Source: Pseudomonadales bacterium (lineage in GTDB: Bacteria > Pseudomonadota > Gammaproteobacteria > Pseudomonadales > Azotimanducaceae). From it: a stretch of DNA of 64,000 nt. The stretch is from positions 2,108,001 to 2,172,000 of the forward strand of contig JAWKZN010000001.1 in assembly GCA_041395945.1 (NCBI GenBank), in the 5' to 3' direction. The position numbers and the translations under genes are program-made. Positions 17,257 to 25,768 of this stretch are shown here, in pieces. Below the pieces are notes generated by a model that saw only the letters and a program-made list of their open reading frames with translations, was not told the DNA's origin and did no database searches. The first letter of the stretch is position 1; every line of letters starts with the position of its first letter.

Positions 17257-18688
17257 AGTAGCCGTGGAACTGATGAGGCAGATGATGTCGCAGGGTCAGG
17301 GTGCAGACCCGTTCATCGATCGCATCGGCACGGTAAATCTGTAATTCGCTCAGATTACGGTAGCCGTCATACACGACCTCGAGCAGGTAGCCATCGTCTT
17401 CCCGGGTGGCGCCGGTTGCAGCAGCAAACACCGGCTCCGATCCGTAACAGCCCGGCGGGAGGGTGACCAGTCTGGTTCCCGAGTCATCTACCCTCTGGAT
17501 CGCGTTGAAGAAACTGTCCGCGCCATTGGGTATCGAACAGGCCGAGTAACCAGCGGCTGATGAGCGGCCGGAAAAAGCCGGGTTGAATGTCGGAAATTCA
17601 GATTCGTTTTCGCTGCGGCGTTCGAAAACCAGCCCACCCGTTTTCAGATTGATCCGGTAACGCCGGTACTCGCCCCCTCCGAAGTGGGCATCCGGGCTGA
17701 ATACATTGGTCAGAGTGGTATTCGCATCGAAGTCCGCTGTATGCATCGCATCCACCACCAGCTCATCGCCCTCTTCGAATGCATTTCCAAAATGGATGAT
17801 TGCACCCGGATCTGTCTCAATTTCCCGCACCAGCTGCAGGGTCTCCAGATCCACCACCAGCACACGCATCGATTGCCCGGAATCGAAACGGATGCCGTCT
17901 GACAGACTGTGTCTGCCCAGCAGAAAGCCGGTCATGTCGCCGATGACAATGGAGTTTATGAAGAAAACGCCGTGCCGCGCGGAGAGCGCAAAATCGTGAC
18001 AGAAAGGAAAGGTATCGAGCAGCAGCTGGTTGGTCGTCGCCATCCGCCCTGCCGGATCGATGCGATACAGGTTCAGACAGGGTTGCGGCGGCCGCAGTCC
18101 CCGCATCTTTATCCCGGTGCCGAAATTGATGTAGTCACCACTGCCCGGATCGATCTTGCCATGGGCGCTGAAGGTTTTTCCCTGAAGTGCGCCGTCGTAA
18201 TCAAACTCCCCCAGTGTCTCCAGAGTGTCTGCCGCCACTTCCCAGGGCCGTCCGCCTTCGTTAAGCGCAAGCAGGTGTCCGGCGTGATAGATCACATGGG
18301 TATTGGCCGGATTCGCAGGCGCCCGGAGCAGGTTTTTCAGCAATCCTCCAGGAATCTGGGTTCCGAAACCCCGGTAAAGGATCCTGCCGGCCGCGGTCTC
18401 TTCGACATATTTCGGTGTGCGGACATAGCGGTTGCGGAAGCGCACACCCTGCTCTCCGAAACTGAAAGCTGCAAGCATGCCATCCCCGTCAAACCAGTGA
18501 CCGAATGGCGTGCCGCCGATGGTCTGACGTCCGGGGCCATTGCGCAGAAAGGTCCCGCGCAGATCGCGAGGAAGTTCCCCTTCGATCGAGTCGATGGCGT
18601 AGTCGTATTCTTCGTTGAGATCTGCCAGTCCGCCATGACAGGTGGGAATCTCATTGCGATCAGGGAGTGCTCCGGACATACGGCTCAT
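17231..18688 (-). CDS. Carotenoid oxygenase (RPE65/CCD) family protein
   Basis: A 485-residue member of the carotenoid cleavage dioxygenase family. It has the N-terminal GELPRDLRGTFLRNGPGRQ and HWFDGDGMLAAFSF, a histidine in FSAHGKIDPGSGDYINFG, and the C-terminal VYDGYRNLSELQIYRADAI and LRHHLPHQFHGYF. Four histidines in such motifs bind the non-haem iron that cleaves conjugated or stilbenoid double bonds with O2. The start is ATG 18688 (GTG 18691 is possible), with GGAG upstream. Substrate could be an apocarotenoid, a terpenoid or a lignin-type stilbene. Confidence 0.9.
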   Translation of the reverse strand: MSRMSGALPDRNEIPTCHGGLADLNEEYDYAIDSIEGELPRDLRGTFLRNGPGRQTIGGTPFGHWFDGDGMLAAFSFGEQGVRFRNRYVRTPKYVEETAAGRILYRGFGTQIPGGLLKNLLRAPANPANTHVIYHAGHLLALNEGGRPWEVAADTLETLGEFDYDGALQGKTFSAHGKIDPGSGDYINFGTGIKMRGLRPPQPCLNLYRIDPAGRMATTNQLLLDTFPFCHDFALSARHGVFFINSIVIGDMTGFLLGRHSLSDGIRFDSGQSMRVLVVDLETLQLVREIETDPGAIIHFGNAFEEGDELVVDAMHTADFDANTTLTNVFSPDAHFGGGEYRRYRINLKTGGLVFERRSENESEFPTFNPAFSGRSSAAGYSACSIPNGADSFFNAIQRVDDSGTRLVTLPPGCYGSEPVFAAATGATREDDGYLLEVVYDGYRNLSELQIYRADAIDERVCTLTLRHHLPHQFHGYFTSQIPAA

Positions 18689-18738
18689 CACTCATCTCCT
18701 ATAATGAGGCGACAATCACTCAACCCAGAGCATACTCG

Positions 18739-19005
18739 ATGAACTATGAATGGCACGACCTGATCGGCAACCTGGGAGTGGTTCTGATCATCGGTACCTA
18801 CCTGCTGCTGCAGCTCGAACGCATGCGCAGTACAAGCCTCAGCTACTCGATCCTCAACGGCGCCGGTGCGCTGCTCATCCTGGTCTCGCTGACCCAGGCA
18901 TTCAATCTGTCATCGTTCATCATCGAAATCTGCTGGCTCGCCATCAGCGGTATCGGCATCGCCGGCGCACTGCGCAGGCGCGCCGCCGCCTGCGCAGCTG
19001 GTTGA
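18739..19005 (+). CDS. CBU_0592-like small membrane protein
   Basis: An 88-residue protein with three predicted membrane helices: LGVVLIIGTYLLLQLE, SYSILNGAGALLILVSLTQAF and FIIEICWLAISGIGIAGAL. The layout, with Asn in the second helix (LNGAGALLIL) and EICWLAISGIGI in the third, matches the widespread CBU_0592-like domain of unknown function. It is divergent from the carotenoid oxygenase gene with about 50 bp between starts, so the two promoters must overlap. Confidence 0.78.
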   Translation: MNYEWHDLIGNLGVVLIIGTYLLLQLERMRSTSLSYSILNGAGALLILVSLTQAFNLSSFIIEICWLAISGIGIAGALRRRAAACAAG

Positions 19006-19081
19006 AGGCTGTATCAGTTGACGCAGCGCGGTCTGGTGTGGTCTATGCGTACGGACACGGGGAATATCCAGGGAGACTCTC

Positions 19082-20296
19082 ATGGGCTCGATGCAGCGAC
19101 TGGTCATTTCGACCCTTCTGCTCACAGGTGCAATCACCACCAGTCAGGCGTGCGCCCATGGCACCGTCGGGGTGCAGTCTACGGGTGATCGAGCGATACA
19201 GTTTCCGGACACCGCGACCCGCCAGACCCTCGTCGTCGATCTGCACACCCACAGCGCTTTTTCGGACGGTCACGTCTGGCCGGGTATCCGCATCGAGGAA
19301 GCCCTGAAAGATGGCCTGGACGCCATAGCCATCACAGAGCACCTCGAGTGGCAGCCCCACCTCGAGGATATTCCCCATCCGGATCGCAACCGCTCCTACG
19401 AGATCGCCAGCGCCAGTCTCCCGGCAGACTCGGTACTGATCGTGATTCCCGGCACCGAGATCACCCGATCCGCACCTTACGGTCACATGAATGCGGTATT
19501 CGTGAAGGACGCCAACCGCCTCCACAGACCCGGCATTCCAACCGAACCCTTCGACCCGGTGCAGTACTTCCGCAGCGCGGGCGAATGGCCGGCGCAGGCC
19601 GCCCTGGATGAAGCAAAGTCCCAGGGCGCCTTCGTGTTCTGGAACCATTCCTGGAGTGATTTTTCCACCGCCAGAACCGAGATGACCGAGTTTCACAGAG
19701 CCAACGCCGCTGCAGGCAGGCTGCACGGCATCGAGATCGCCAACGGCGATACCTACAGCGCAGAGTCGTTTCAGATCGCGCTGGACCACGACCTGACTCT
19801 GATCGGCGTGTCCGACGTACACAATCTGATCGACTGGGACTACGAACCCCACAAGGGCGGCCACCGCCCGGTGAACCTGGTGTTTACCAGCGATCGATCA
19901 GCGGATGGTATTCGCGATGCGCTGATGGCCGGACACACCGTTGTCTGGTTCGAGAATCTGCTGGTCGGCAGAACGGCCGAACTGCTGCCCCTGCTGGAAG
20001 CCTGCCTGAGCATCGCCAGTCAGGGTTTCGTCGAAGGAAGGGACATACTCGAAGTCACCCTCGCCAACCATTCCGACGCCCGTTTCCAGCTGCGCAATCT
20101 GTCCGGGCTCACCTTTACCTCGGACCACGATGTAGTCGAGGTCGCCCCGCACAGCGAAACTGAACTTCGCATCCGCACGCCACGCACCGAGGACGCACTG
20201 ACCCTCAGATTCGAGGTGCTGAACGCGCTGATCGCACCGGGCGTGCACCCGCAGGTGAGCCTGACCGCAGCGATCCCTGCCGCCGTCGCGGATTGA
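19082..20296 (+). CDS. Exported PHP-domain phosphoesterase (Sb-PDE-like)
   Basis: A 404-residue protein with an N-terminal signal peptide (residues 1-24, ending TSQACA). It is followed by a PHP metal-dependent hydrolase domain: VVDLHTHSAFSDG, AITEHLEW, IPGTEIT, FWNHSWSD and GVSDVHNL supply the His/Asp/Glu metal ligands. The organisation resembles the Sb-PDE phosphodiesterase family of Sphingobium, which hydrolyses organophosphate diesters; this assignment rests on motif recall. The C-terminal ~110 residues form a beta-rich domain (ILEVTLANHSDARFQLRN). It should act in the periplasm in phosphorus scavenging or detoxification. Confidence 0.78.
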   Translation: MGSMQRLVISTLLLTGAITTSQACAHGTVGVQSTGDRAIQFPDTATRQTLVVDLHTHSAFSDGHVWPGIRIEEALKDGLDAIAITEHLEWQPHLEDIPHPDRNRSYEIASASLPADSVLIVIPGTEITRSAPYGHMNAVFVKDANRLHRPGIPTEPFDPVQYFRSAGEWPAQAALDEAKSQGAFVFWNHSWSDFSTARTEMTEFHRANAAAGRLHGIEIANGDTYSAESFQIALDHDLTLIGVSDVHNLIDWDYEPHKGGHRPVNLVFTSDRSADGIRDALMAGHTVVWFENLLVGRTAELLPLLEACLSIASQGFVEGRDILEVTLANHSDARFQLRNLSGLTFTSDHDVVEVAPHSETELRIRTPRTEDALTLRFEVLNALIAPGVHPQVSLTAAIPAAVAD

Positions 20297-20361
20297 GGGT
20301 GGGTGACCCCATCCGGTCGGGGCTCGGTGGGGTCTGTTTTGGTATTGGATAGCGGGGCTGT

Positions 20362-20500
20362 GGTGGAGAGGGGGGTGTGCCGGACCTACGCTCGGGCCCT
20401 CCGGGCTCCCCTCGATTGGTGGAGTTGCCTCGCGCAGGAACACGAGTCAATCCCCCGCTCTCGGCCTCGCTCCACGGTCCGGCACACCCCCTCTCCCCCA
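20362..20500. repeat. Long palindromic repeat, copy C
   Basis: Arms of about 25 nt (20362-20386 and 20476-20500; shared GGGGGTGTGCCGGACC) pair with a one-base bulge near the outer end. Read on the minus strand, the core starts GTGGAGCGAGGCCGAG, contains GGATTGACTCGTGTTCCTGC and ends GGAGGGCCCGAGCGTA. It lies 65 bp after the phosphoesterase stop. Confidence 0.8.
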
Positions 20501-20697
20501 CAGCTTCGATATGAATCCGAGACAGACCACCGAGACCAGGCTGCTGGTGAAGCACTACACACCATTCCGGCGAAATGCAGAATTCACAGATCCGCGTACT
20601 CAAGCGTGAGATTTGCCCCCTGCTATCCGGACACTCAGGCACCAACAGACAGTCTCCCACCAGACGCTCTGCCACGAATCTCGGAGAGATTTACCAG

Positions 20698-20843
20698 GCG
20701 TGGGCGAGGATGGGCGACTCCGGGCCGTGTAGCGAGGCCGAGTACGGCTTTTTGACTCGCGGGCTTCCCGCGAGGCAAATCGCTACGCGAGGGCACGGCG
20801 GAGCCGCCGAGCGAGGCCCGGGGCAGCCCGTCCTCGACCACGC
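20698..20843. repeat. Long palindromic repeat, copy D
   Basis: Arms of 29 nt (20698-20726 and 20815-20843) pair imperfectly (six mismatches); the inner ends are GGGCC and GGCCC. The plus-strand core starts GTGTAGCGAGGCCGAGTACG, contains TTTTTGACTCGCGGG and CCCGCGAGGCAAAT (an inner hairpin) and ends GGAGCCGCCGAGCGA. It lies 59 bp from the end of the leftward DUF6524 gene. The rest of 20297-20901 shows no credible gene. Confidence 0.75.
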
Positions 20844-20901
20844 TCTGATCAACCTCTTCCGAGATCCCTGGCTGATGCCTGCACCCGGTAACGAAGACGA
20901 C

Positions 20902-21339
20902 TCAATCGTTGGATTCGTCCACCGTGTACTGCCCCGTCATCCGTCGCCAGATGTGAGACCAGGACAGACCCACCGCAAGCAGCAGGGCAATACACACCAG
21001 CGCGATCCAGGTGATGGCTCCGGTGGAATCCGCCGACACCACGCCTACATCCACCAGCAGCCAGACCAGCGTACCGAGCAGCACGGCCACCAGCACCATG
21101 CCGAAGGTGTCCAGGGCATTCCAGGTTGCCACCAGCAGAATCGACCAGCCGGCCACCATCACCGCAAGCAGAAAGTAGTGCACGGGGCCGAGACCTTCAC
21201 CGCTGAAGGACTCCCACAGCCAGTGATAGAAGGAATAACCGCTCGGATTGAAAGTCAGCAGCACCAGCACCAGCGCGGCCAGAGCCCGCCAGACGAAGGA
21301 CATTGCCGTAAATCGTGTAGTTGCGGTCGTTTTTGCCAT
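20902..21339 (-). CDS. DUF6524-like inner-membrane protein
   Basis: A 145-residue protein with four predicted membrane helices and the family-like segment LTFNPSGYSFYHWL. Start ATG 21339 has GGAGGA just upstream. It is 22 bp after the mgtE stop and reads in the same direction, so it is the last gene of the mscS-CBS-mgtE group. Function is unknown; a role in envelope or ion stress is inferred only from position. Confidence 0.72.
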   Translation of the reverse strand: MAKTTATTRFTAMSFVWRALAALVLVLLTFNPSGYSFYHWLWESFSGEGLGPVHYFLLAVMVAGWSILLVATWNALDTFGMVLVAVLLGTLVWLLVDVGVVSADSTGAITWIALVCIALLLAVGLSWSHIWRRMTGQYTVDESND

Positions 21340-21361
21340 ATGAGTCCTCCTGCCGTGCGGG

Positions 21362-22666
21362 TCAGAGCATAAACGACAGCAGCGTCGCCGTGCCAAGGAA
21401 CGAAAAAAATCCGGCCACGTCGGTGACTGTGGTGAGAATGATCGAGGATGCGGTTGCAGGATCCTGACCAACCCGGGTGAGCACGATGGGTACGAGTGCA
21501 CCGGAGATACCGGCTGCGACCATCGACAGCACCATGGCCACACCGATGACCACCGCAAGCCCGAAAGACTGACTCCAGACAAACACCCCCAGCCCACAGG
21601 TCAGCGCCAGCACAATGCCATCCACAATGCCGACCTGGACTTCCTTGCTGAGTACCCTGCGCCACTCCCGGGTGCCGATCTCCTTCAAGGCCAGCCCGCG
21701 GATGGTGACCGCCAGTGCCTGGGATCCGGCATTGCCGGACTGTCCCGCAACCACGGGCAGCAGCACCGCGAGTGCTGTGAACTGGGCGATCAGATTCTCG
21801 AAGAGACCAACCACGGCTGCCGCAAGAAAGGCGGTGAGCAGGTTGATGTGCAGCCAGGGCAATCGGCGCTTCACCGAGAACATGGCACTCGACAGAACCC
21901 GTTCGTCTGCACTCGCACCCACCATCTTCTGCAGATCGGCCATGGCAACACTCTCGATGGCTTCGAACAGGCGCTGATATCGCACCACACCCATCAGTCG
22001 CCCTTCCACGTCCACCACCGGCAGCGAGTCCACCCGGTACCGGTCCAGCAGCTCGACGATCTCTTCCCGCCCGGCCGAAGCGGGTACACTGCCCTGCAGC
22101 TCGCTCGAGAGCTCACGCAGCCGCTGTTCCGGTCGCGCGAGGGCCAGATCCTGCATGTTGACCTTGCCGACCAGTCTGTTCTCGTCGTCTACCACATAAA
22201 CGGAGCGCGCCTTGCGCACGTTTGACGTGCGGATTCTTTCGAGTGCCTGGGATACGGTCATACCAGAGCGGATGTCGTCGAAGGGCCGGTCCATCAGCCG
22301 CCCGGCCGTGTTTTCGCCAAAAGACGCCAGGCGTTCAAGATCTTCACGAATGGCGGCAGGCAGTGCTGCGAGCTGGGCTTCGTGTTCTTCTTCATCCAGC
22401 CCACCGAGCAGCAGCAGGGCGAGTCTGGGTGGCGCCAGCTCCAGCACACCACCGCGCTGGGCCGGGCTGAGATTGCGGAACACCGTGAGTGCACGGCCGG
22501 TAGACAGCATGTTCAGCGGTCCGAGCAGCGCCGCCGGACTGAGATTCTCCAGCGTGCTGGACAGCAGTCGATCCGGCAGCACCTGCAAGGATTCTGCGGC
22601 AGCAGCCGGCTGCTCGCGCAGGTAAGTTTCCCGCAGGGTGGTCGTCAGCATGGCGGTGTCGGTCAT
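21362..22666 (-). CDS. mgtE: Magnesium transporter MgtE
   Basis: A 434-residue MgtE with the full architecture: an N-terminal helical superhelix domain (about 1-125), two CBS domains (about 130-255; VYVVDDENRLVGKVNM, LPVVDVEGRLMGVVRY), and a five-helix membrane domain with PVVAGQSGNAGSQALAVTIRGLALKE and the Mg2+-site region SSIILTTVTDVAGFFSFLGTA. The channel admits Mg2+ and is closed by Mg2+ binding to the cytosolic domains. Its ATG overlaps the stop of the CBS gene by 4 bp (ATGA), showing translational coupling. Confidence 0.95.
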   Translation of the reverse strand: MTDTAMLTTTLRETYLREQPAAAAESLQVLPDRLLSSTLENLSPAALLGPLNMLSTGRALTVFRNLSPAQRGGVLELAPPRLALLLLGGLDEEEHEAQLAALPAAIREDLERLASFGENTAGRLMDRPFDDIRSGMTVSQALERIRTSNVRKARSVYVVDDENRLVGKVNMQDLALARPEQRLRELSSELQGSVPASAGREEIVELLDRYRVDSLPVVDVEGRLMGVVRYQRLFEAIESVAMADLQKMVGASADERVLSSAMFSVKRRLPWLHINLLTAFLAAAVVGLFENLIAQFTALAVLLPVVAGQSGNAGSQALAVTIRGLALKEIGTREWRRVLSKEVQVGIVDGIVLALTCGLGVFVWSQSFGLAVVIGVAMVLSMVAAGISGALVPIVLTRVGQDPATASSIILTTVTDVAGFFSFLGTATLLSFML

Positions 22667-23481
22667 CGTGAACCTCGCGGTGCCAGCAGACGACCCAGCA
22701 GGTCGCTCATCACGCGGATCATCTGGGATACCACGTCGAGCAGTGACTCCCGCGCGGCATGCATGCTGGCCTCACCTTCTTCGGCCCGGGCAAAAAGCCT
22801 GGACCGGGAAACCCAGCCCACCACATGGTCTTCATGGTCCACCACCGGCATCCACCCTCGCGAAGCCCACTCGGGCAGGCTGACAGCATCTTTGATCGGC
22901 AATTCGGCGCGCAGGGAAGGCAGTGAAACCAGAAAGTCCTTCACGGTGCCTTCCGGTCGCTCAGTGAGCGCCAGATGCCAGAGATCCAGCACGCCGTGAT
23001 AGCGGCCGAGGCTGTCGATGACAATGGCCGGCTGTTCTTCGCCTTCGCTTGCACCACGCAGCTCGGGAAGCACATCCTTTATCGGAGTTTCTTCCGTGAG
23101 CAACACAAGGGGTTCGTCGACCAGCGCGCCGACGCTGTGCGCCGGATAGTTCAGATACTGCAGCAGCCGGCGCTTGCGCTGTCGCTGCTGCATGCCGTTG
23201 ACCAGCTCAAGACGCTGCAGTTTGGGCACCTGGGAGAGCAGCGCGACCGCGTCTTCGAAGGACGCCGCCTCCAGCCAGCCTCTGGATCGCGACGCATCCG
23301 TGCCAAGCAGCGTGGAAATACGGCCCGCCGGCATGCGACAGGCAACCGCCGCACCCTGGGCAGACGGCAGTGCCGAGAGCAGTTCGTCCACCGCAGCCGT
23401 ATCACTCTGCGCAATGACCCGCGCAAACGCCGCCGGATCGGTTTCTGCGAAGTCCAGGAGCAGTGGATCGACTTCACTCAT
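22663..23481 (-). CDS. MgtE-N/CBS-type regulatory protein without a channel domain
   Basis: A 272-residue soluble protein beginning MSEVDPLLLDFAETDP. The first ~120 residues resemble the MgtE N-terminal helical domain, and residues ~125-245 hold two CBS-like repeats (VGALVDEPLVLLTEETPIKDVLPEL, WMPVVDHEDHVVGWVSRSRL). There is no membrane segment. It looks like a paralogue of the MgtE cytosolic half and is translationally coupled to both neighbours: start overlapping the mscS stop by 8 bp, stop overlapping mgtE by 4 bp. It could modulate MgtE or the MscS channel by sensing Mg2+ or nucleotides; this is inference. Confidence 0.8.
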   Translation of the reverse strand: MSEVDPLLLDFAETDPAAFARVIAQSDTAAVDELLSALPSAQGAAVACRMPAGRISTLLGTDASRSRGWLEAASFEDAVALLSQVPKLQRLELVNGMQQRQRKRRLLQYLNYPAHSVGALVDEPLVLLTEETPIKDVLPELRGASEGEEQPAIVIDSLGRYHGVLDLWHLALTERPEGTVKDFLVSLPSLRAELPIKDAVSLPEWASRGWMPVVDHEDHVVGWVSRSRLFARAEEGEASMHAARESLLDVVSQMIRVMSDLLGRLLAPRGSR

Positions 23482-24253
23482 CGTCACGATCATCCGCAAG
23501 GCGCAACACCCGATCTGTGGCAAATCGGGCCGCCGGAATGGAGGCAATTCCCTCCAGCGTGGCGAGTTCTATTCCCGTGCGGTGGATGTCCAGGATGGTT
23601 CCTTCATCCTCTCCTATTCGAATCCGCTCTCCGACTGAGAAGCGGTCCAGCTCGGACCTGGCGACCAGATTCGCCACGTGCTGACGCGCACCGAGCGCGA
23701 AAGCCAGCGCCATGCCGCCGGTAACGAAGGCGACCAGCACCAGCACCAGCTGGGTGAGGAAGGTGATGTCCACTCCCATGTGCTGAAGGCCCATGACCAT
23801 GGCAACCACGAAGATCGCGCCATGGGCCAGTCTTGGCGCCAGCGCGCCTGGAGCAGCAACGGGATTCATGCGGATCATGAGATTACGGGACAGCAGCCCG
23901 AGCAGATGACCGGCTCCGATGATGGCAGTCCCCACCAGCAGTTTCGGAATGAAGGCCATCACCGCATCAAGGGCAACACTGAGCTCACCGACCCCGAGCA
24001 GACGCAACGCCAGAGTCACCGAGAAAACCACCACGATCCAGAACACCAGTGCGCGGCTGAAGCGGATGAAGGCCGGCGAGATTGCGACGGTGGAACTGGT
24101 GGTATGCCGCGCCATCCGTCGACCGAGAGTATCGAGCACCCACCCGATGGCACTGCCGGCGAGCCGGCCACCGGTGACCCCGAGCACCAGAACAGCGATG
24201 GCGACAATTTCCGGATAGCGGCTGATACCGTCGCTGATGATGGAATTGTCCAT
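23474..24253 (-). CDS. MscS-family mechanosensitive channel protein
   Basis: A 259-residue protein with an N-terminal membrane segment (YPEIVAIAVLVLGVTGGRLAG), further helices, and a pore-helix/beta-domain region VAFVTGGMALAFALGARQHVANLVAR followed by DRFSVGERIRIGEDEGTILDIHRTGIEL, the MscS beta-domain signature. It should open under membrane tension to release solutes. It is shorter than E. coli MscS at the C-terminus, lacking most of the vestibule. Start ATG 24253 is chosen by homology; the upstream part of the frame is not family-like. First gene of the leftward ion operon. Confidence 0.85.
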   Translation of the reverse strand: MDNSIISDGISRYPEIVAIAVLVLGVTGGRLAGSAIGWVLDTLGRRMARHTTSSTVAISPAFIRFSRALVFWIVVVFSVTLALRLLGVGELSVALDAVMAFIPKLLVGTAIIGAGHLLGLLSRNLMIRMNPVAAPGALAPRLAHGAIFVVAMVMGLQHMGVDITFLTQLVLVLVAFVTGGMALAFALGARQHVANLVARSELDRFSVGERIRIGEDEGTILDIHRTGIELATLEGIASIPAARFATDRVLRLADDRDDE

Positions 24254-24437
24254 GGTTCCTGACTCCGTTGAATCGCGGTGAAAGATGGCTGAAGCCGGGT
24301 CCTTGTGCAACCGCATCTGCTCGCCACGCCATGCGGACCGGTTGGACCCCACCTTCCCGGACGCTGTCTGCGGGGTGCCGTCTCCGGACAATCTGACCGT
24401 TCACCCCGGTTGACAGTCACACGCCGGCATCCGAGGC

Positions 24438-25763
24438 TTGCAACCCGTGAAATCGCCCCGCCCACAGAACCCATCCCGCAGTCGCAACACGGATACCAGC
24501 GCGCGTCCCGGTATAGATCTGAGCCACTATCGCTTCAGCTGGCGCTGGCCGGCGGCCGCCCTGCTGTTTCTGTGTGCCTTTGGCGCGCTGCTGTCCGGCG
24601 TCGCCCTCAGTGAACGTCCGGATGTGACCGGGGAAAGCTGGCTGGCGAAGGCTTACTACAGTCTGGGACTGTTTGTGGTCGGCGGACTCGACATCGGCAC
24701 ACCGGTCGGTGGCACACTCATCGGACGCGCCCTGCTCTGGATCGCCTACTTCGGCGCGCCGCTGCTGATGGCTTCCGCTGTCATCGATGCCCTGTTGCGG
24801 GCGATGGCACCTCATCGCTGGCAGCTGCGACGCCTTCGCAATCATGTGGTTATCGTCGGTGCGGGCAGTCTCACCGTCAGCTATCTGCGCGTACTGCGTC
24901 GACACAGGCGCCGGGTCACAGTCGTGGTGGTGGACGATTCTCCGGGCAGCGCCACCTCAGCCCTGCGGGCCCAGGAACTGCAGCAGAGCTTCAATGTCAC
25001 GCTGGTGGCCGGCGACATCAGCCACGAATTTCTCCAGCGCGAACTGCAGATCGGCAGAGCCAGCCAGATCATCTTCTTAGGTGACGACGACTTCCAGGCC
25101 TATGAGGCAGCGAGCAAGGTCCTCCACCAGTTTCCGGATCTGCAATCCCGCATCGTGCTGCACAGCCACAATCTGCGCTTCATGCGCTCCATGCAGGACA
25201 CCCGGGTGGCCCAGCACTGCACGACCTTCAATGCGTATCATCTGGCGGCGAAGAGTCTGGTGGACAGCTCACTGCTGACCCACTTCCAGACCACCCGGGC
25301 CAGAGATGTGGTGGTGATCGCCGGCTTCGGGCGTTTCGGTCAGACCGTGATGGAAGAGCTGGAAGCCCAGGCGGAGCAGGAACTGGAAAAGGTGGTGCTC
25401 ATCGACATCGACGCCAACCGCCGGGTGCAGGTGGCCGAGGAGCAGCAGCGTATGGGTGGCAAGTATCCCCGCGTCATCCTTCAGGGCGACATCTCGCACC
25501 CTGAAGTCTGGCGTTCCTTGCGAGAATCGGTGGATCTGTCGCGCAACAAGCCCACGGTAATCCTCGGTACCGGCAGCACCGAGGACAACCTGCGCACCGC
25601 TCTGTGGATCAAGCGCCAGTTCCCCAACACAATGGTTTTCGCGCGCACCAACGATGTGTCAGAACTTGCGCTGGAAGTCGGTCTGGAGCACGACATCAAC
25701 GCCTTCAGCATCGAAGCGCTGGTGGAAGACAACCTGCCCCTGAGCTGGCTGCCTTCCGCCTGA
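24438..25763 (+). CDS. 2TM ion-channel-like protein with two RCK (TrkA-N) domains and an atypical filter
   Basis: The 441-residue protein has two membrane helices (about 37-57 and 97-119) around a P-loop-like segment, then two RCK/TrkA-N Rossmann domains (NHVVIVGAGSLTVSYL about 136-150; DVVVIAGFGRFGQTVMEEL about 290-308). The filter position reads VVGGLD (80-85) instead of TVGYGD, so K+ selectivity is doubtful. It resembles RCK-gated channels of the Castor/Pollux kind. The frame opens with TTG 24438 (GTG 24447 is possible). It is divergent from the mscS-mgtE operon, suggesting joint control of ion homeostasis. Confidence 0.75.
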   Translation: MQPVKSPRPQNPSRSRNTDTSARPGIDLSHYRFSWRWPAAALLFLCAFGALLSGVALSERPDVTGESWLAKAYYSLGLFVVGGLDIGTPVGGTLIGRALLWIAYFGAPLLMASAVIDALLRAMAPHRWQLRRLRNHVVIVGAGSLTVSYLRVLRRHRRRVTVVVVDDSPGSATSALRAQELQQSFNVTLVAGDISHEFLQRELQIGRASQIIFLGDDDFQAYEAASKVLHQFPDLQSRIVLHSHNLRFMRSMQDTRVAQHCTTFNAYHLAAKSLVDSSLLTHFQTTRARDVVVIAGFGRFGQTVMEELEAQAEQELEKVVLIDIDANRRVQVAEEQQRMGGKYPRVILQGDISHPEVWRSLRESVDLSRNKPTVILGTGSTEDNLRTALWIKRQFPNTMVFARTNDVSELALEVGLEHDINAFSIEALVEDNLPLSWLPSA

Positions 25764-25768
25764 TCGAT

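Noticed and set aside
20303..20755. Reading frames within 20.3-20.9 kb
   Set aside because: They cover repeat copies C and D and look like repeat-derived spurious ORFs.
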